Below are positions 5,670 to 7,255 of a stretch of 7,255 nucleotides of DNA, piece by piece. The stretch's first letter is position 1, and each line of letters opens with the position of its first letter. This stretch comes from Gemmatimonadota bacterium (GTDB taxonomy: Bacteria > Gemmatimonadota > Gemmatimonadetes > Gemmatimonadales > GWC2-71-9): assembly GCA_003221825.1 (NCBI GenBank), contig QHUE01000165.1, positions 1-7,255 on the forward strand. The letters are read 5' to 3'. Both the position numbers and the translations under genes were made by a program. The notes under the pieces were generated by a model. That model saw only the letters and a list, made by a program, of their open reading frames with translations. It had not been told where the DNA came from and made no database searches.

Positions 5670-5693
5670 AGTGGCGGGAGTACTATTCCGCCC

Positions 5694-6485
5694 ATGGAGT
5701 CGCTGCGCGCCCTGATTCGCGAGCTTCCCTCGGCCCTGCTAGGCTATTCGGGCGGAGTGGATTCGGCGCTTCTCGCGGTCGTGCTGCGGCAGGAGCTGGG
5801 CAAGGATCGGATGCTGGCCGCGATCGGCCGCAGCGCCTCGTATCCGGACGCGCAGTGGCGGGTCGCTCGCGATATCGCGGCCCGGTTCGACGTCCCGCTC
5901 GTCGAGATCGCGACGCATGAGCTCGAGGACGCGAACTACCTCGCCAACCCGACGAACCGCTGTTTCTACTGCAAGACCGAGCTCTGGCAGCGGCTCGTGC
6001 CGCTGGCACGCGAGCGCGGGTTCGCGGTCGTGTGCGATGGTACGAACGCCGACGATCTGCGTGAGCATCGGCCGGGGAAGGCGGCGGGCGTGGCTGCCGG
6101 GGTGCGATCACCGCTCGCCGAGGCAGGACTCACCAAGGCCCAGATCCGCGCGGCGTCCCGCGAGCTGGGTCTGCCCACCTGGGACGCTCCCGCGGCGCCG
6201 TGCCTCTCCAGCCGCGTGCAGTACGGACTCTCCATCACGCCCTCGCGTTTGAAACAGGTTGAAGCGGGCGAAACGTATTTACGCGAGCTAGGAGTCACCG
6301 GTGACTTGCGCGTGCGGCACCTCGGTGACCGCGCGCGGCTGGAAGTCGAGTCGCAGTGGATTCCGTGGATCGAAGCCCGACGCGCCGCCATCACGGCTCA
6401 TCTCACGACACTGGGATTCGCGCAGGTCGAGGTCGACCCGCGCGGGTACCGCCGGGGGAGCCTGTTAGAGCGTTCGTCGCCCTGA
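5694..6485 (+). CDS. larE: LarE-type ATP-dependent sulfur transferase
   Basis: 263 residues, normal for LarE. The PP-loop is GYSGGVDSALLAVVL (SGGVDS at 19-24), which adenylates the substrate carboxylate. NPTNRCFYCKTELW (85-98) holds C90 and C93; CDGTNADDLREHRPG follows at 114-128; and DAPAAPCLSSRVQYG (164-178) holds C170, at the place of the sulfur-donating cysteine of Lactiplantibacillus LarE. In the known pathway LarE adds sulfur to the pyridinium dicarboxylate made by LarB, and LarC inserts nickel to form the cofactor of lactate racemase LarA. Having C90-x2-C93 plus C170 suggests the three-cysteine class reported to carry an iron-sulfur cluster, not the single-cysteine sacrificial class. 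ATG 5694 is the first start in frame. No larB, larC or larA is in the window. The 3' end overlaps the phosphodiesterase gene. Confidence 0.93.
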   Translation: MESLRALIRELPSALLGYSGGVDSALLAVVLRQELGKDRMLAAIGRSASYPDAQWRVARDIAARFDVPLVEIATHELEDANYLANPTNRCFYCKTELWQRLVPLARERGFAVVCDGTNADDLREHRPGKAAGVAAGVRSPLAEAGLTKAQIRAASRELGLPTWDAPAAPCLSSRVQYGLSITPSRLKQVEAGETYLRELGVTGDLRVRHLGDRARLEVESQWIPWIEARRAAITAHLTTLGFAQVEVDPRGYRRGSLLERSSP

Positions 6486-7036
6486 ATTTTCCCGCGGGCG
6501 TACGCCAGCAGCTCTGGGACGCCCTCGCGGCCCTGCGCCAGCGCCCGGAGCAGCTGCCGGTGAAGTGGGTGCGTCCCGAGAACATTCACCTCAGTCTCAA
6601 GTTTCTGGGCGACGTGGAGGAAACGCGGGAGCCGGAGCTCCGCGAGGCCCTGCAGCGCGCCGCGGGGTCGGGCCCCGAGCCCCGTCCCCTGACGCTGCAG
6701 ATCACCGGATTCGGTGTGTTCCCGGACTATCACCGGCCGCAGGTGCTGTGGGCGGGTGTCACCCCCGACCCCGGACTCGAGCTGTTGCAGCATGGCGTGG
6801 AACAGGCGTTCGCTCCCCTCGGCTTTCCGACCGAAGCGCGGGCGTTTCGGCCGCACGTGACGCTGGGCCGCGCGGCTCGCGATGCGCGGCCGCGCGATTT
6901 CAAGGGACTCGCGGAGATTCTCGACGGCACGGATTTCGACGCCACGGTCACCGTTGCAGAGATCGACCTGATGCAGAGCATCCTCAAACCTGGTGGGCCG
7001 GTGTATCACGTGAAATACCATGGACGGTTGTCTTAA
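6464..7036 (+). CDS. thpR: RNA 2',3'-cyclic phosphodiesterase (ThpR/LigT family, 2H superfamily)
   Basis: About 190 residues with both catalytic 2H tetrapeptides: HLSL at 42-45 (in ENIHLSLKFLGD) and HVTL at 131-134 (in FRPHVTLGRA), numbered from the codon at 6464. The N-terminal strand RAFVALNFP and the closing GPVYHVKYHGRLS also fit. The family opens 2',3'-cyclic phosphates on RNA ends to 2'-phosphates, and some members ligate tRNA halves in vitro. The start is a problem. The residue where relatives have the initiator Met is GTT (6464-6466), just after a GGGGGAG stretch (6454-6460). The only canonical in-frame starts are GTG 6356 and GTG 6365, about 120-130 bp inside larE. CTG 6482 would cut off the first strand. 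The coordinates given are the homology-based estimate. Translation is probably coupled to larE. Confidence 0.88.
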   Translation, partial: VRAFVALNFPAGVRQQLWDALAALRQRPEQLPVKWVRPENIHLSLKFLGDVEETREPELREALQRAAGSGPEPRPLTLQITGFGVFPDYHRPQVLWAGVTPDPGLELLQHGVEQAFAPLGFPTEARAFRPHVTLGRAARDARPRDFKGLAEILDGTDFDATVTVAEIDLMQSILKPGGPVYHVKYHGRLS

Positions 7037-7255
7037 GGGCGTTTTCAAGCTCGGCTGCGCCGTCGTCGTGATCGGCGCGCTCGCGCTCGCATGGTGGTTT
7101 CGCGAGCCGATCATGCAGACCGTCACGCACTGGTTCGGTGGCTCGACCGCGCTGCCCCCCGTCGCCGACACCGCCGTCGGCGCTCCGACACCCAAGGCTG
7201 TTGCGTCGGGGAAGGCCAAGGTCGGGAACCTGCGGACGGCCACCGGACCCGACTC
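7020..7255 (+). CDS. Small membrane-anchored protein of unknown function, N-terminal part (cut by right edge)
   Basis: ATG 7020 opens a frame that stays open to the window edge (78 codons). It starts 17 nt before the end of the phosphodiesterase gene, so it is probably in the same transcript. The N-terminus MDGCLKGVFKLGCAVVVIG is followed by a hydrophobic stretch to about residue 27, then WWFREP. This looks like a single N-terminal membrane anchor with few charges before it. After about residue 45 the sequence turns Pro/Ala/Thr/Val-rich (PPVADTAVGAPTPKAVASG), like a linker to an extracytoplasmic domain beyond the window. I do not recognise the family. Codon use matches the neighbours, which supports a real gene. 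Confidence 0.6.
   Translation, partial: MDGCLKGVFKLGCAVVVIGALALAWWFREPIMQTVTHWFGGSTALPPVADTAVGAPTPKAVASGKAKVGNLRTATGPD

Larger units (their letters stand above)
5536..5693. promoter_or_regulatory. Divergent regulatory region between the Lrp operon and larE
   Basis: This 158-bp stretch is the only sizeable non-coding DNA in the window and is visibly more A/T-rich than the genes. It holds an AACTC-TAAT-GAGTT palindrome (5603-5616), a TGTCCT/AGGACA inverted repeat (5653-5670), CCGTT/AACGG (5568-5582) and three TATCCG copies (5557, 5565, 5631). The minus strand has a possible -10, TATGAT (5603-5598), with no good -35. The plus strand has a perfect TTGACA. It must hold the promoters for both directions; exact start sites are not determined. 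Confidence 0.6.

Noticed and set aside
6398..7243. Minus-strand frame of about 281 codons opposite larE/thpR
   Set aside because: It crosses three plus-strand genes, two of which have catalytic motifs, and shows no domain of its own.

Overview
This is a GC-rich bacterial window, densely packed with genes and with frequent GTG/TTG or unclear starts. Nothing in it is diagnostic of a phylum. The gene types, the overlapping gene packing and the GGGC(G/T)GAT octamer repeats fit a soil or environmental high-GC lineage such as Gemmatimonadota or Acidobacteriota; this is an impression, not a demonstrated placement. No RNA gene, transposase, CRISPR array or prophage gene was seen.

Layout. (1) Positions 1-437, minus: the N-terminal part of a CPA2/Kef-type cation:proton antiporter that runs off the left edge. 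(2) 468-1394, plus: an MscS-family mechanosensitive channel, divergent from the antiporter. A perfect 10-bp inverted repeat covers both start regions. (3) 1391-5535, minus: six same-strand genes, in transcription order an Lrp/AsnC regulator, an EamA/DMT transporter, an isochorismatase-family hydrolase, a small cupin, an ABM-like monooxygenase-fold protein and a PLP-dependent group II amino acid decarboxylase. Every junction overlaps (TGATG, ATGA, ATGA, then longer overlaps), so this is almost certainly one translationally coupled operon. (4) 5536-5693: the only real intergenic region, a divergent control region with several short inverted repeats. (5) 5694-7255, plus: a LarE-type sulfur transferase, an RNA 2',3'-cyclic phosphodiesterase (ThpR/LigT) and the start of a small membrane-anchored protein cut by the right edge, again overlapping.

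How the genes may work together. The six-gene operon is the best candidate for an uncharacterised pathway. The leading Lrp-type regulator suggests control by an amino acid. The decarboxylase would convert an amino acid to an amine, the transporter could export or import the substrate or product, and the hydrolase, cupin and ABM protein could process it or act in detoxification. The substrate cannot be read from the sequence. The antiporter and MscS channel form a divergent pair that plausibly deals with ionic or osmotic stress. LarE implies sulfur transfer to a pyridinium cofactor precursor (nickel-pincer nucleotide synthesis in the known case), but its usual partners LarB, LarC and LarA are not in the window.

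The main oddities are an octamer-repeat palindrome encoding the C-terminal tail of the EamA transporter, two genes without an obvious canonical start codon where the family N-terminus should begin, a convergent gene pair whose TAG stops overlap in CTAG beside a perfect GC hairpin, and the inverted repeat shared by the antiporter and mscS starts.
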